The notes under the pieces are model-generated. The model was not told the origin of the DNA, did not search any database, and was given only the letters and a program-made list of their open reading frames with translations. Made by a program: the position numbers and the translations under genes. DNA of 64,000 nt from Oscillospiraceae bacterium. GTDB lineage: Bacteria > Bacillota > Clostridia > Oscillospirales > Acutalibacteraceae. Where the stretch lies: positions 62,001 to 126,000 of the forward strand of contig SVOW01000006.1 in assembly GCA_015066175.1 (NCBI GenBank). The letters run 5' to 3'. Below, one piece after another: positions 7,465 to 14,596 of the stretch; the stretch's first letter is position 1; the number at the start of each line of letters is the position of its first letter.

Positions 7465-8706
7465 GTGAATATCATAGAAAACATACGCATAGCGGTATTC
7501 AGTATTAAAACAAATATAATGCGTTCGCTCCTGACGATGCTCGGTATAATTATAGGTGTTGCATCTGTTATTGCAGTTGTAACTGTTGGCAATGGCGGTA
7601 GAGATTACATAATCAGTATGCTCAGCAGTATGGGTTCCAATATGCTCACTGTTACTGTTAAATCTGATGTATCTCCCGGTGAATTTATTTCAAATTCAGA
7701 TATTGAGGCCCTTAAAGAACGTGACGGAATTAAAAGTGTAACTCCCATGGGTTACGGAATAGGTTCAGGTTCAACTGAATTTGCAAATGCAGATATAGCC
7801 ATAGCAGTCGGCGGAAATACTGATTTGCAGGCAGTTATGATGGTGAAAACAAAAGACGGCAGATTCTTTTCTGAGGAAGAATATGATTCAGGTGCAAAAG
7901 TTTGTGTTATGCCGCACATTATGGCAACTATGATTTTTGGTACGAGTGATTGCGTAGGGAAATATTTTAACCTTACAATAAAAAATCAGACAGTGCCTCT
8001 TAAAGTAGTAGGACTTTATGATGCTGCAGCGTCAGAAGATATGACAGAAACAATGATGGACAGCATGGCAGGAATGCAGGAAGCTGATATGGCGAGTGCT
8101 GCAATGTTGCTTGTGCCCCAGACTTTGCTTGATTCTCTTATGGGAACAGCAGATCAGTATAATATGATATACGTTCTTGCAGAAGATGATGCTCAGCTTG
8201 ACGCTGTAGGAAACGTTGTATCAAACGTGCTTTATTCAAGAAATAACAATTTTGGTTCAGATGTTTATATGATCCAGAATATGGCTACATACATCGATAT
8301 GCTCGACAGCGTTATCCGTATTCTGACAATATTTATCGCAGGCGTAAGTGCCATTTCGCTTCTTGTTGGCGGCATAGGCGTTATGAATATTATGCTTGTG
8401 TCCGTTACTGAAAGAACACGTGAAATAGGTATACGAAAGTCTCTTGGTGCAAAAACGTCTACAATTATGTTCCAGTTTTTGACAGAATCAATTATTCTGT
8501 GCCTGATAGGCGGTATAATCGGTCTGATGTTGGGTGTTGTGGGTGCATATTCGATAGCAAGTCTTATGAATATCAGTGTTTCACTTCAGTTCAGCACAGT
8601 GGCAATAGCTGTTGGCTTCTCAAGTGCAATCGGTATTTTCTTCGGAATTTATCCTGCAAGACGCGCAGCAAAGATGTTGCCTATTGATGCATTGAGACAC
8701 GAATAA
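7465..8706 (+). CDS. MacB-like ABC transporter permease
   Basis: Inner-membrane permease of 413 aa with a GTG start 6 nt behind AGGAGG. The layout is the four-helix MacB/FtsX type: an N-terminal helix (about 20-42) containing MRSLLTMLGIIIGVASVIAV, a large extracytoplasmic MacB core domain (about 45-280), and three C-terminal helices with VSVTERTREIGIRKSLGA, the FtsX signature. It has no ATPase domain of its own; the ATPase follows 18 nt downstream. With the adaptor before it, it forms a tripartite-like exporter such as those for antimicrobial peptides or lipids. The core has a methionine-rich segment (TMMDSMAGMQEADM). Confidence 0.9.
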   Translation: MNIIENIRIAVFSIKTNIMRSLLTMLGIIIGVASVIAVVTVGNGGRDYIISMLSSMGSNMLTVTVKSDVSPGEFISNSDIEALKERDGIKSVTPMGYGIGSGSTEFANADIAIAVGGNTDLQAVMMVKTKDGRFFSEEEYDSGAKVCVMPHIMATMIFGTSDCVGKYFNLTIKNQTVPLKVVGLYDAAASEDMTETMMDSMAGMQEADMASAAMLLVPQTLLDSLMGTADQYNMIYVLAEDDAQLDAVGNVVSNVLYSRNNNFGSDVYMIQNMATYIDMLDSVIRILTIFIAGVSAISLLVGGIGVMNIMLVSVTERTREIGIRKSLGAKTSTIMFQFLTESIILCLIGGIIGLMLGVVGAYSIASLMNISVSLQFSTVAIAVGFSSAIGIFFGIYPARRAAKMLPIDALRHE

Positions 8707-8724
8707 TTTTCGGGAGGTTAAATT

Positions 8725-9405
8725 ATGGCTTTAATTGAAATTAAAGATGTTTATAAAATTTATAATCCCGGAGAAAACGAAGTGCGTGCTCTTGACGGAG
8801 TAAGTCTTACAATTGAAGAAGGCGAATTCGTTGCAATAATCGGTCAGTCAGGCTCTGGTAAATCAACTCTTATGAACACGCTGGGCCTTCTTGACAGACC
8901 AACAAGCGGTGAATATTTCCTTTCGGGAAGAGATGTTGCAACGCTGACAGATGATGAACAGTCAGAAATCAGAAACAAACAGATAGGCTTTATCTTTCAG
9001 GGATTCAACCTTATTCCTAGCCTTACTGCCATAGGCAATGTGGAATTACCACTGGTTTACAGGGGTATGAAAAAGGATGAAAGAAACCGCCTTTCTATGG
9101 AAGCGCTTGAACGTGTTGGCTTGGGAAAAAGAATTTACCACAGACCTTCCCAGATGTCAGGCGGTCAGCAGCAGAGAGTTGCTATTGCAAGAGCAGTTGC
9201 TGCAAGGCCTCCCGTGATTCTTGCTGACGAGCCCACAGGTAACCTTGACTCTGCTTCAGGACGTGAAGTTATGAGAATTCTCCATGAGCTCAGCGATGAG
9301 GGAAGAACAATTATTCTTATCACTCACGACAATGAAATTGCTGAAGAAGCTAACAGAATTATCAGAATTCAAGACGGTAAAATTGTCAGCGACAGAACAA
9401 AATAA
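8725..9405 (+). CDS. ABC transporter ATP-binding protein, MacB/LolD type
   Basis: Cytoplasmic ATPase of 226 aa. Walker A GQSGSGKST (about 38-46), Q-loop FQGFNLIPSL, signature MSGGQQQRVAIARA, Walker B VILADEPTGNLDS and the switch histidine in ILITHD are all intact. The GNLDS D-loop and length are typical of the MacB/LolD subfamily. It follows GGGAGG at 7 nt, directly behind the permease, and is closed by a terminator, so the operon is adaptor-permease-ATPase. Confidence 0.95.
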   Translation: MALIEIKDVYKIYNPGENEVRALDGVSLTIEEGEFVAIIGQSGSGKSTLMNTLGLLDRPTSGEYFLSGRDVATLTDDEQSEIRNKQIGFIFQGFNLIPSLTAIGNVELPLVYRGMKKDERNRLSMEALERVGLGKRIYHRPSQMSGGQQQRVAIARAVAARPPVILADEPTGNLDSASGREVMRILHELSDEGRTIILITHDNEIAEEANRIIRIQDGKIVSDRTK

Positions 9406-9410
9406 AAATA

Positions 9411-9439
9411 AAAACGCTCACTGAAAAGTGAGCTTTTTT
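9411..9439 (+). terminator. Intrinsic terminator of the export operon
   Basis: GCTCACT (9416-9422), loop GAAA, AGTGAGC (9427-9433), then a T-run. Confidence 0.9.
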
Positions 9440-9440
9440 A

Positions 9441-9469
9441 TTGCAATTTGTCGAAAAACAGGGTAATAT
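9441..9469 (+). promoter_or_regulatory. GH27 promoter with a Spo0A box in its spacer
   Basis: TTGCAA (9441-9446), a 17-nt spacer and TAATAT (9464-9469). The spacer holds TTTGTCGAAAAA (9447-9458), which contains the perfect 0A-box heptamer TGTCGAA. The promoter spacing is good; the operator role is inference. Confidence 0.55.
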
Positions 9470-9494
9470 ATAGGCATAGAAAGGTGTGGTAAAA

Positions 9495-11150
9495 ATGAGT
9501 CCCAAATATTGCCCCATATGCGTAATCAAAAAGTTTTTGCGTTCGCACAGACTGAATCAGCCCGTAACAGAAAAATATAATAATGGTGTTGCACTTACAC
9601 CACCTATGGGTTGGTCAAGCTGGAACCTTTTTAAATATAAAATAAATGAAGACCTGATAAAGGAAATAGCCGTTGCAATGAAAGACAGTGGCTTAGCAGA
9701 AGCAGGATACAGATATGTGAATATTGATGACTGCTGGCAAAATTCTTCCCGTGATGAAAACGGAAAGTTGCAGGCTGATTTTATTACTTTCCCATCAGGC
9801 ATAAAGAAACTTAATGAATATGTAAACTCTCTCGGATTGAAGCTGGGCATTTATTCTTCAAACGGCACACATACCTGTGAAGATTACCCCGCATCTCTTG
9901 GTAACGAGAGAATTGATGCTGATACTTTTGCAGAGTGGGGAGTGGAATATTTCAAATATGATTTCTGCCACAATGTGCCTGTGCCCACAACTGCACCCCA
10001 TATTGCGAAAATCAGTGTAGGCGAAAAATACGGCAAGGAATTTTACGAGGCCGTGGCTGAAAAAGCAAGCTTAAGCGGTAAAGCCAAGCTTGCAAAGGAA
10101 AAAGATATTGAAGGCGGTTACTACATAGCAGGCCTCGATGCAAATGAAGGCAGCGCGGAGTTTGACAAAATTTTTGCAGAAAAAGCAGGAAAATACGTGC
10201 TTACTTTAACTGTCGGCAAGGCAAAAAAAGAAAAAAGATTTCTTGTAATTTCCGTAAATTCTGATAAGGAATATTATCTTGATGTGCCTTCACTGAATCA
10301 CTATACTCCCGAACACAGATTTCAGATTGAAGTCGACCTTCAGGCAGGTGAAAATAAAATTAAATTTTATAACCCGATTGTGTCAAAACAAGACAGTGCA
10401 TTTTTCCAATATAAGCTTATGGGTAAAGAGCTTAAAAGAGCAACTCGTGAATATGCTGAAAAGAATGGTACAGATGAGAAGAAAATTGTATTTTCAATCT
10501 GCGAATGGGGTAGAAATCAGCCATGGAAATGGGGTGCAGAAGCAGGCAATCTGTGGAGAACAACGCCTGATATCTGTCCCATCTGGCCCAGCATATTTGC
10601 ACTTTACAAGCTTACAATAAGGCTTGGTAAATATGCATCTGTTGGTGCGTGGAATGACCCTGATATGCTTGAAGTCGGTAACGGAGAATTGACATATGAA
10701 GAAAATAAGAGCCATTTTTCTTTGTGGTGTATGATGTGTGCACCTCTGATTCTCGGCAATGATATAAGAAAATTCATAAAATCAGACGGCACAGTTGATA
10801 CTGATAGCAAAATTTACAGAATTCTCACAAATAAAAATCTTATTTCAATCAATCAGGATATTCTGGGAATTCCCTGCAGAAAAATCAAAGGCCTTTCAAA
10901 AAAATGCGGAGTTGATGTGCTTATAAAACCTCTTGATAAAAAACGCGTTGCAGTCTGCGTTTTCAATACAGCAGGCGGCATTAAGAAAGCAAAAATAGAT
11001 ATAGATAAAATTGCTGCTCTTGCAGATGTGAATGTTGATAAGAAAGAAAAATACAACATTTTCAATTGCTGGACTGAAGAAACTTCTTCAGAAAACAAAA
11101 TTATATCAACAACCCAGAAGCATGGTTGTGATGTGTTTATAATTTCATAA
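9495..11150 (+). CDS. GH27-type alpha-galactosidase with an inserted domain
   Basis: Predicted alpha-galactosidase (or related retaining glycosidase) of 551 aa, no signal peptide, so probably intracellular. The N-terminal barrel has TPPMGWSSWN, YVNIDDCW and the nucleophile D156 in YFKYDFC. The acid/base should be D359 in WRTTPDI, followed by GAWNDPDMLEVGNG and APLILGNDIR, then a C-terminal beta domain with RVAVCVFNT. The two catalytic residues are about 200 apart instead of about 60 in compact GH27 enzymes, because a beta-rich segment (about 165-310) is inserted in the barrel, resembling a carbohydrate-binding module. ATG 9495 is chosen over GTG 9486 because AAAGGTG gives it proper spacing. 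Confidence 0.88.
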   Translation: MSPKYCPICVIKKFLRSHRLNQPVTEKYNNGVALTPPMGWSSWNLFKYKINEDLIKEIAVAMKDSGLAEAGYRYVNIDDCWQNSSRDENGKLQADFITFPSGIKKLNEYVNSLGLKLGIYSSNGTHTCEDYPASLGNERIDADTFAEWGVEYFKYDFCHNVPVPTTAPHIAKISVGEKYGKEFYEAVAEKASLSGKAKLAKEKDIEGGYYIAGLDANEGSAEFDKIFAEKAGKYVLTLTVGKAKKEKRFLVISVNSDKEYYLDVPSLNHYTPEHRFQIEVDLQAGENKIKFYNPIVSKQDSAFFQYKLMGKELKRATREYAEKNGTDEKKIVFSICEWGRNQPWKWGAEAGNLWRTTPDICPIWPSIFALYKLTIRLGKYASVGAWNDPDMLEVGNGELTYEENKSHFSLWCMMCAPLILGNDIRKFIKSDGTVDTDSKIYRILTNKNLISINQDILGIPCRKIKGLSKKCGVDVLIKPLDKKRVAVCVFNTAGGIKKAKIDIDKIAALADVNVDKKEKYNIFNCWTEETSSENKIISTTQKHGCDVFIIS

Positions 11151-11153
11151 AAT

Positions 11154-11190
11154 AATACCCTCAACATTCAGTGTGTTGAGGGTATGTTTT
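11154..11190. terminator. Bidirectional terminator between GH27 and spoIVFB-like gene
   Basis: TACCCTCAACA (11156-11166) pairs with TGTTGAGGGTA (11174-11184) and is followed by T-rich sequence. The 3' end of the minus-strand M50 gene lies inside it, so the convergent genes share it. Confidence 0.8.
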
Positions 11191-11758
11191 TCTTTTTGAC
11201 AGCAATGAAAAATATAAGATATACACTTACAAAAAGAAGGGAAAAATTGTATCTGCTTTTCAGAAGGAGAATAAACCCTGCAACAGCAACGGGGAAAACT
11301 GTTATGCAGGAAATTATCAGAGAAATTTTCTCTGCTTTTTCTTCAGCCATTTTTATCTTTAAAAGATTCTCAACAATTTTTGAGCCGTCAAGTGGGTCAC
11401 AGGGAAGAAGATTAAGAAGAGCAATTGCAACATTTATTTTTGAAAAATATGTATTGTGAAAAATTAATGCAAGCAGAATGTTTACAAAAGGTCCTGCAAA
11501 AGCAACAACAGCTTCTTTTAAAAAACTTAATTTGTTGAAACTGTTGCGTTCAATTCTTATACCGAATGGTGTGAAAATTATTTCTTTAGGATTCTCTTTG
11601 TAACAGATAAGTGCAAAAATATGCCCTGATTCATGTAAAGCTGCTGCAAGCAGGCAGAAAAAAGCTGAATTTGTTTTGTCTGCAACACTCATTACTGTTA
11701 TAGCAAGCGCAAAGAAAAAACTTATTTTTATTGTGCAGCTTTTAAACCTTATTATCAT
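11168..11758 (-). CDS. spoIVFB: Site-2 metalloprotease, SpoIVFB-like (M50)
   Basis: Multispanning intramembrane zinc protease of 196 aa. The zinc motif is ALHESGHIFAL (H42, E43, H46), and the third ligand is in LLNLLPCDPLDG. Five or six hydrophobic stretches surround them. In Bacillus, SpoIVFB cleaves pro-sigma-K in the mother cell and is held by SpoIVFA. Here the start overlaps the end of an M23-domain gene by 17 nt, the expected spoIVFA-spoIVFB order. M50 proteases also act on other substrates; the sporulation role rests on length, gene pair and genome type. It is the last gene of the long minus-strand operon. Confidence 0.82.
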   Translation of the reverse strand: MIIRFKSCTIKISFFFALAITVMSVADKTNSAFFCLLAAALHESGHIFALICYKENPKEIIFTPFGIRIERNSFNKLSFLKEAVVAFAGPFVNILLALIFHNTYFSKINVAIALLNLLPCDPLDGSKIVENLLKIKMAEEKAEKISLIISCITVFPVAVAGFILLLKSRYNFSLLFVSVYLIFFIAVKKKNIPSTH

Positions 11759-12470
11759 TTACATTCATCACATAAAGAGGGTCTGCTTTTTTGCCGTCAA
11801 TTTCAATCACAAAATGAAGATGCGGTCCTGTTGAGCGACCTGTAGAGCCCACAAGGGCAATTGTTTCTCCGCTTCTTACAACAGTGCCTTCTTCGGCAAT
11901 GATTTCTGAGCAGTGGAGATATTTCGTCACAAGTGAATTGTTATGAGTCAGCACAATATAATTTCCGCTTGTATCATCATAGCCGACTTCTGAAACAATG
12001 CCGTAATATGCGGCCTTTATAGGTTTGCCACTGTCTGCGGCAATATCAACTCCCGAATGAAAAGAAAATTCTTGTGTTACGGGGTTTACTCTGTAACCGA
12101 AAGGTGAAGAAATTGTACCGCTTACAGGCGTGCATATTTCAGATGAAATATAATAAGGCGAAAATGTTGTGCCGCTTTGCGGCGAAAAAACAGAAATATC
12201 ATCGCCGCCCTGACCGAGACAAACAGATTTTTTATTTATAAAAACATCTTTCAGGTTTATATCTTTTTCCATTGCAGAATGGTAGACATTTTTTAAAATT
12301 GCAAAACTGTCGGGGCTTACTTTTTTTACTGCAAAAACCAACGCTGTCAGCATTGCCACAACAACTATCTGTGTGATTATAATTTGAGTGAAAAAATCTT
12401 TTTTGTTTTCCTGATTATTGTTTTTTCTGCGTGAACGTGAATTTGTTTCATTTGTTTTTTCTTCAGGCAT
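11742..12470 (-). CDS. spoIVFA: M23 peptidase-domain membrane protein, SpoIVFA-like
   Basis: 242 aa with a short basic cytoplasmic N-terminus (about 1-32), one membrane helix (about 33-52), a linker, and a LytM/M23 domain (about 125-235). The zinc residues look intact: FHSGVDIAA and GPHLHF, unlike the degenerate Bacillus SpoIVFA. It may therefore be a regulator of the downstream M50 protease, or a true endopeptidase like SpoIIQ homologues. ATG 12470 is chosen because a GGAGG lies 6 nt upstream; an earlier in-frame ATG at 12488 lies in the loop side of a hairpin. That hairpin (12477-12506) buries the ribosome site. Its end overlaps the M50 start by 17 nt. Confidence 0.78.
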   Translation of the reverse strand: MPEEKTNETNSRSRRKNNNQENKKDFFTQIIITQIVVVAMLTALVFAVKKVSPDSFAILKNVYHSAMEKDINLKDVFINKKSVCLGQGGDDISVFSPQSGTTFSPYYISSEICTPVSGTISSPFGYRVNPVTQEFSFHSGVDIAADSGKPIKAAYYGIVSEVGYDDTSGNYIVLTHNNSLVTKYLHCSEIIAEEGTVVRSGETIALVGSTGRSTGPHLHFVIEIDGKKADPLYVMNVNDNKV

Positions 12471-12476
12471 AAAAAC

Positions 12477-12506
12477 ACCTCCATACACAAATTTATGTAT
12501 GGAGGT
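12477..12506 (-). promoter_or_regulatory. Hairpin sequestering the spoIVFA ribosome-binding site
   Basis: Read on the minus strand, ACCTCCATACA pairs over 11 bp with TGTATGGAGGT, with an 8-nt loop. The 3' arm contains the GGAGG used by the SpoIVFA-like gene, and GTTTTT follows. The structure could block translation of read-through transcripts or act as a weak terminator. Confidence 0.65.
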
Positions 12507-12515
12507 AAGTTTTTA

Positions 12516-13157
12516 TTACATTTCTTCTTCCTCATCTTCCTCAGGTACATAAGGAACTTCGGCAATAACTTCAAATTTTCTGCCGCGTGTCCATATTCCG
12601 GGAGTGATTCTGATTGCGTAACCGCAACCGCATGGCATCATCCACTCATGCATAGGTGCTTCAGGGATGCCGAAAGCGGAAAGCAGATACATAATAACAC
12701 CGCCGTGAGTGAAAATCGCTGCTTTTGTTGTGCCTGTTTTAAGAAGACCGTCAACGATTTTTATAAAGCAGTTGGAAATTCTTTCTGCAAAGGCTTCGTT
12801 ACTTTCACCGAAAGGAGGCTCAACCCCTGCTTCGCCTGAAAGCCAACGTTTGAAAAGCTCATTTTCTTTCAGGTCTTCTGCAGTTTTACCCTCATATTCA
12901 CCGAAATTGTATTCAATAAGGTCGTTGATAACAATAGGTGTGCTGTTGTCATAGGCAAGTTTCGCAGTTTCTGTGCAGCGTTTTAAAGGACTTGTGAAAA
13001 CAGCTTCAACAAATGGAAATTCGTAATCTTCTTTCATCTGTTTTATCTGTTTTATACCGTCCTCGCTTAAAGGTACATCAGTATGACCTATATACTGCCC
13101 TTCAAGGTTGGATTCGGTAAGTCCGTTTCTGTAAAGGTAAATATAATAAGATTTCAA
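12516..13157 (-). CDS. Histidine-phosphatase-fold protein with RHG changed to RNG (probable pseudoenzyme)
   Basis: 213 aa in the phosphoglycerate mutase-like (histidine phosphatase) superfamily. The usual RHGxT motif at the N-terminus is YRNGLTESN: the phospho-accepting histidine is N11 (AAC codon, plus 13125-13127). Other family residues remain: DVPLSEDG, FTSPLKRCTETA and the second histidine in IFTHGGV. The C-terminus is strongly acidic (EEDEEEE). A TTG start is inferred, with AAAGGA 10 nt upstream; no ATG exists in frame nearby. It follows glgA by 7 nt inside the glycogen operon. Loss of the acceptor histidine predicts no classical phosphatase activity; a binding or regulatory role is possible. 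Confidence 0.8.
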   Translation of the reverse strand: MKSYYIYLYRNGLTESNLEGQYIGHTDVPLSEDGIKQIKQMKEDYEFPFVEAVFTSPLKRCTETAKLAYDNSTPIVINDLIEYNFGEYEGKTAEDLKENELFKRWLSGEAGVEPPFGESNEAFAERISNCFIKIVDGLLKTGTTKAAIFTHGGVIMYLLSAFGIPEAPMHEWMMPCGCGYAIRITPGIWTRGRKFEVIAEVPYVPEEDEEEEM

Positions 13158-13164
13158 GTCAGTC

Positions 13165-14592
13165 TCATCCTTTGATTAATGCGTTGTAAAGTCTGATGTA
13201 ATCATTTGCTGATTTTTTCCAGCTGTTGTCACATTCCATTGCACGTTTAACAAGTGTCTGCCAGCCTTCTTTATTCTTGTAGCCTTCAAGTGCACGGCGG
13301 ATTGTGTACATCATATCGTGTGCATTGTAACTTGCAAAAGTGAAGCCGTTACCTTCGTTATCACCGCTGTCAGAAATTGAGTCTTTAAGGCCGCCTGTTT
13401 CACGTACAATCGGAATAGAGCCGTAACGCAATGCAACCATCTGTGAAAGACCGCAAGGTTCACTCTTTGAAGGCATAAGGAAGATGTCTGTGCCTGCGTA
13501 GATTTTCTTTGCAAGGTCAGGAATGAAACCAAGTTTAAGACCAACTTTATCAGGATATTTTTCGTTAAGATATTTGAAGAAGTTTTCATACTGCCAATCG
13601 CCTGAACCGAGAACAACAAGCTGCATATCTTCGGTTGTAAGCAGTTCTTCCATAACAGTTTTTACAAGGTCAAGGCCTTTGTGGTCAACAAGACGTGAAA
13701 CAATACCAACAACGGGCACATCGTTACGCTGAGGCAGACCGAAATACTCCTGAAGCTTCTGTTTATTGATTTTCTTTGCAGAAAAGTCTTCTGCAGAGAA
13801 GTTTTCAAAAATATCTTTATCTGTTTCAGGGTCGTAAAGAACTGTGTCAATACCATTGAGAATACCGCTGAGTTTAAACTGTCTGTCGCGTAAAATTCCG
13901 TCAAGACCGTGGCTGAACCAGGGGTCGAGAATTTCTTCTGCGTAAGTCGGGCTTACAGTTGTAACTGCGTTTGCGCACTCAATAGCACCCTTCATAAAGT
14001 TTACGTCGTTGTCATATTCAAGCACACCTGCTCTGTCATAGGGAATTCCCACAACATCTTCGAGAAGTTCTTTTCCGTAAACGCCCTGATAAGCAATGTT
14101 GTGAATTGTGAAAATAGTTTTGATATTTTCATAACCGGGACGGTTAGCATAGAAAAGTGAATAATAAACAGGTGTAAGTGCTGACTGCCAGTCATTACAA
14201 TGGATAATATCAGGCTTAAGGCCGATATTGGGAAGCATTTCAAGCACTGCACGTGAGAAGAATGCATATCTTTCTGCATCGTCATAATGGCCGTAAATAC
14301 CGCCGTCACGTTTGAAATAATACTGATTATCAAGCAGATAATAGATAACACCATCTATATTTGCTTCAAAAACTCCGCAGTATTGTCTTCTCCATGCTAC
14401 GGGTACTGAAAAACTTGTGACAAATTTAAGTTTATCTTTAAGCTGTTCTTTAATTGATGAATACATCGGAATTACAACTCTGCAACCGATAAGTCTTTTG
14501 CGGAGCGCTTTGGGAAGTGAGCCTGCAACGTCTGCAAGACCACCTGAAGCGATAAAGGGAAGTGCTTCACTTGCAACATATAAAACTTTCAT
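13165..14592 (-). CDS. glgA: Glycogen synthase (ADP-glucose)
   Basis: Cytoplasmic GT5 enzyme of 475 aa that extends alpha-1,4-glucan chains from ADP-glucose. It starts MKVLYVASEALPF, and has HCNDWQSALTP, FTIHNIAYQG, GILNGID, VGIVSRLVDHKGLDL and the C-terminal E-x7-E region SKSEPCGLSQMVALRYGSIPI. The N-terminal KxGGL motif that contacts the nucleotide sugar is ASGGLADVAG, so its lysine is alanine at residue 15. It sits downstream of two glycosidase genes that separate it from glgBCD. Length is normal for the family (about 475). Confidence 0.94.
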   Translation of the reverse strand: MKVLYVASEALPFIASGGLADVAGSLPKALRKRLIGCRVVIPMYSSIKEQLKDKLKFVTSFSVPVAWRRQYCGVFEANIDGVIYYLLDNQYYFKRDGGIYGHYDDAERYAFFSRAVLEMLPNIGLKPDIIHCNDWQSALTPVYYSLFYANRPGYENIKTIFTIHNIAYQGVYGKELLEDVVGIPYDRAGVLEYDNDVNFMKGAIECANAVTTVSPTYAEEILDPWFSHGLDGILRDRQFKLSGILNGIDTVLYDPETDKDIFENFSAEDFSAKKINKQKLQEYFGLPQRNDVPVVGIVSRLVDHKGLDLVKTVMEELLTTEDMQLVVLGSGDWQYENFFKYLNEKYPDKVGLKLGFIPDLAKKIYAGTDIFLMPSKSEPCGLSQMVALRYGSIPIVRETGGLKDSISDSGDNEGNGFTFASYNAHDMMYTIRRALEGYKNKEGWQTLVKRAMECDNSWKKSANDYIRLYNALIKG

Positions 14593-14596
14593 ATAT

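Noticed and set aside
13199-14592. Loss of GlgA activity because KxGGL is ASGGL
   Set aside because: All other GT5 motifs are intact and this substitution may be common in the clade, so I do not claim inactivity.
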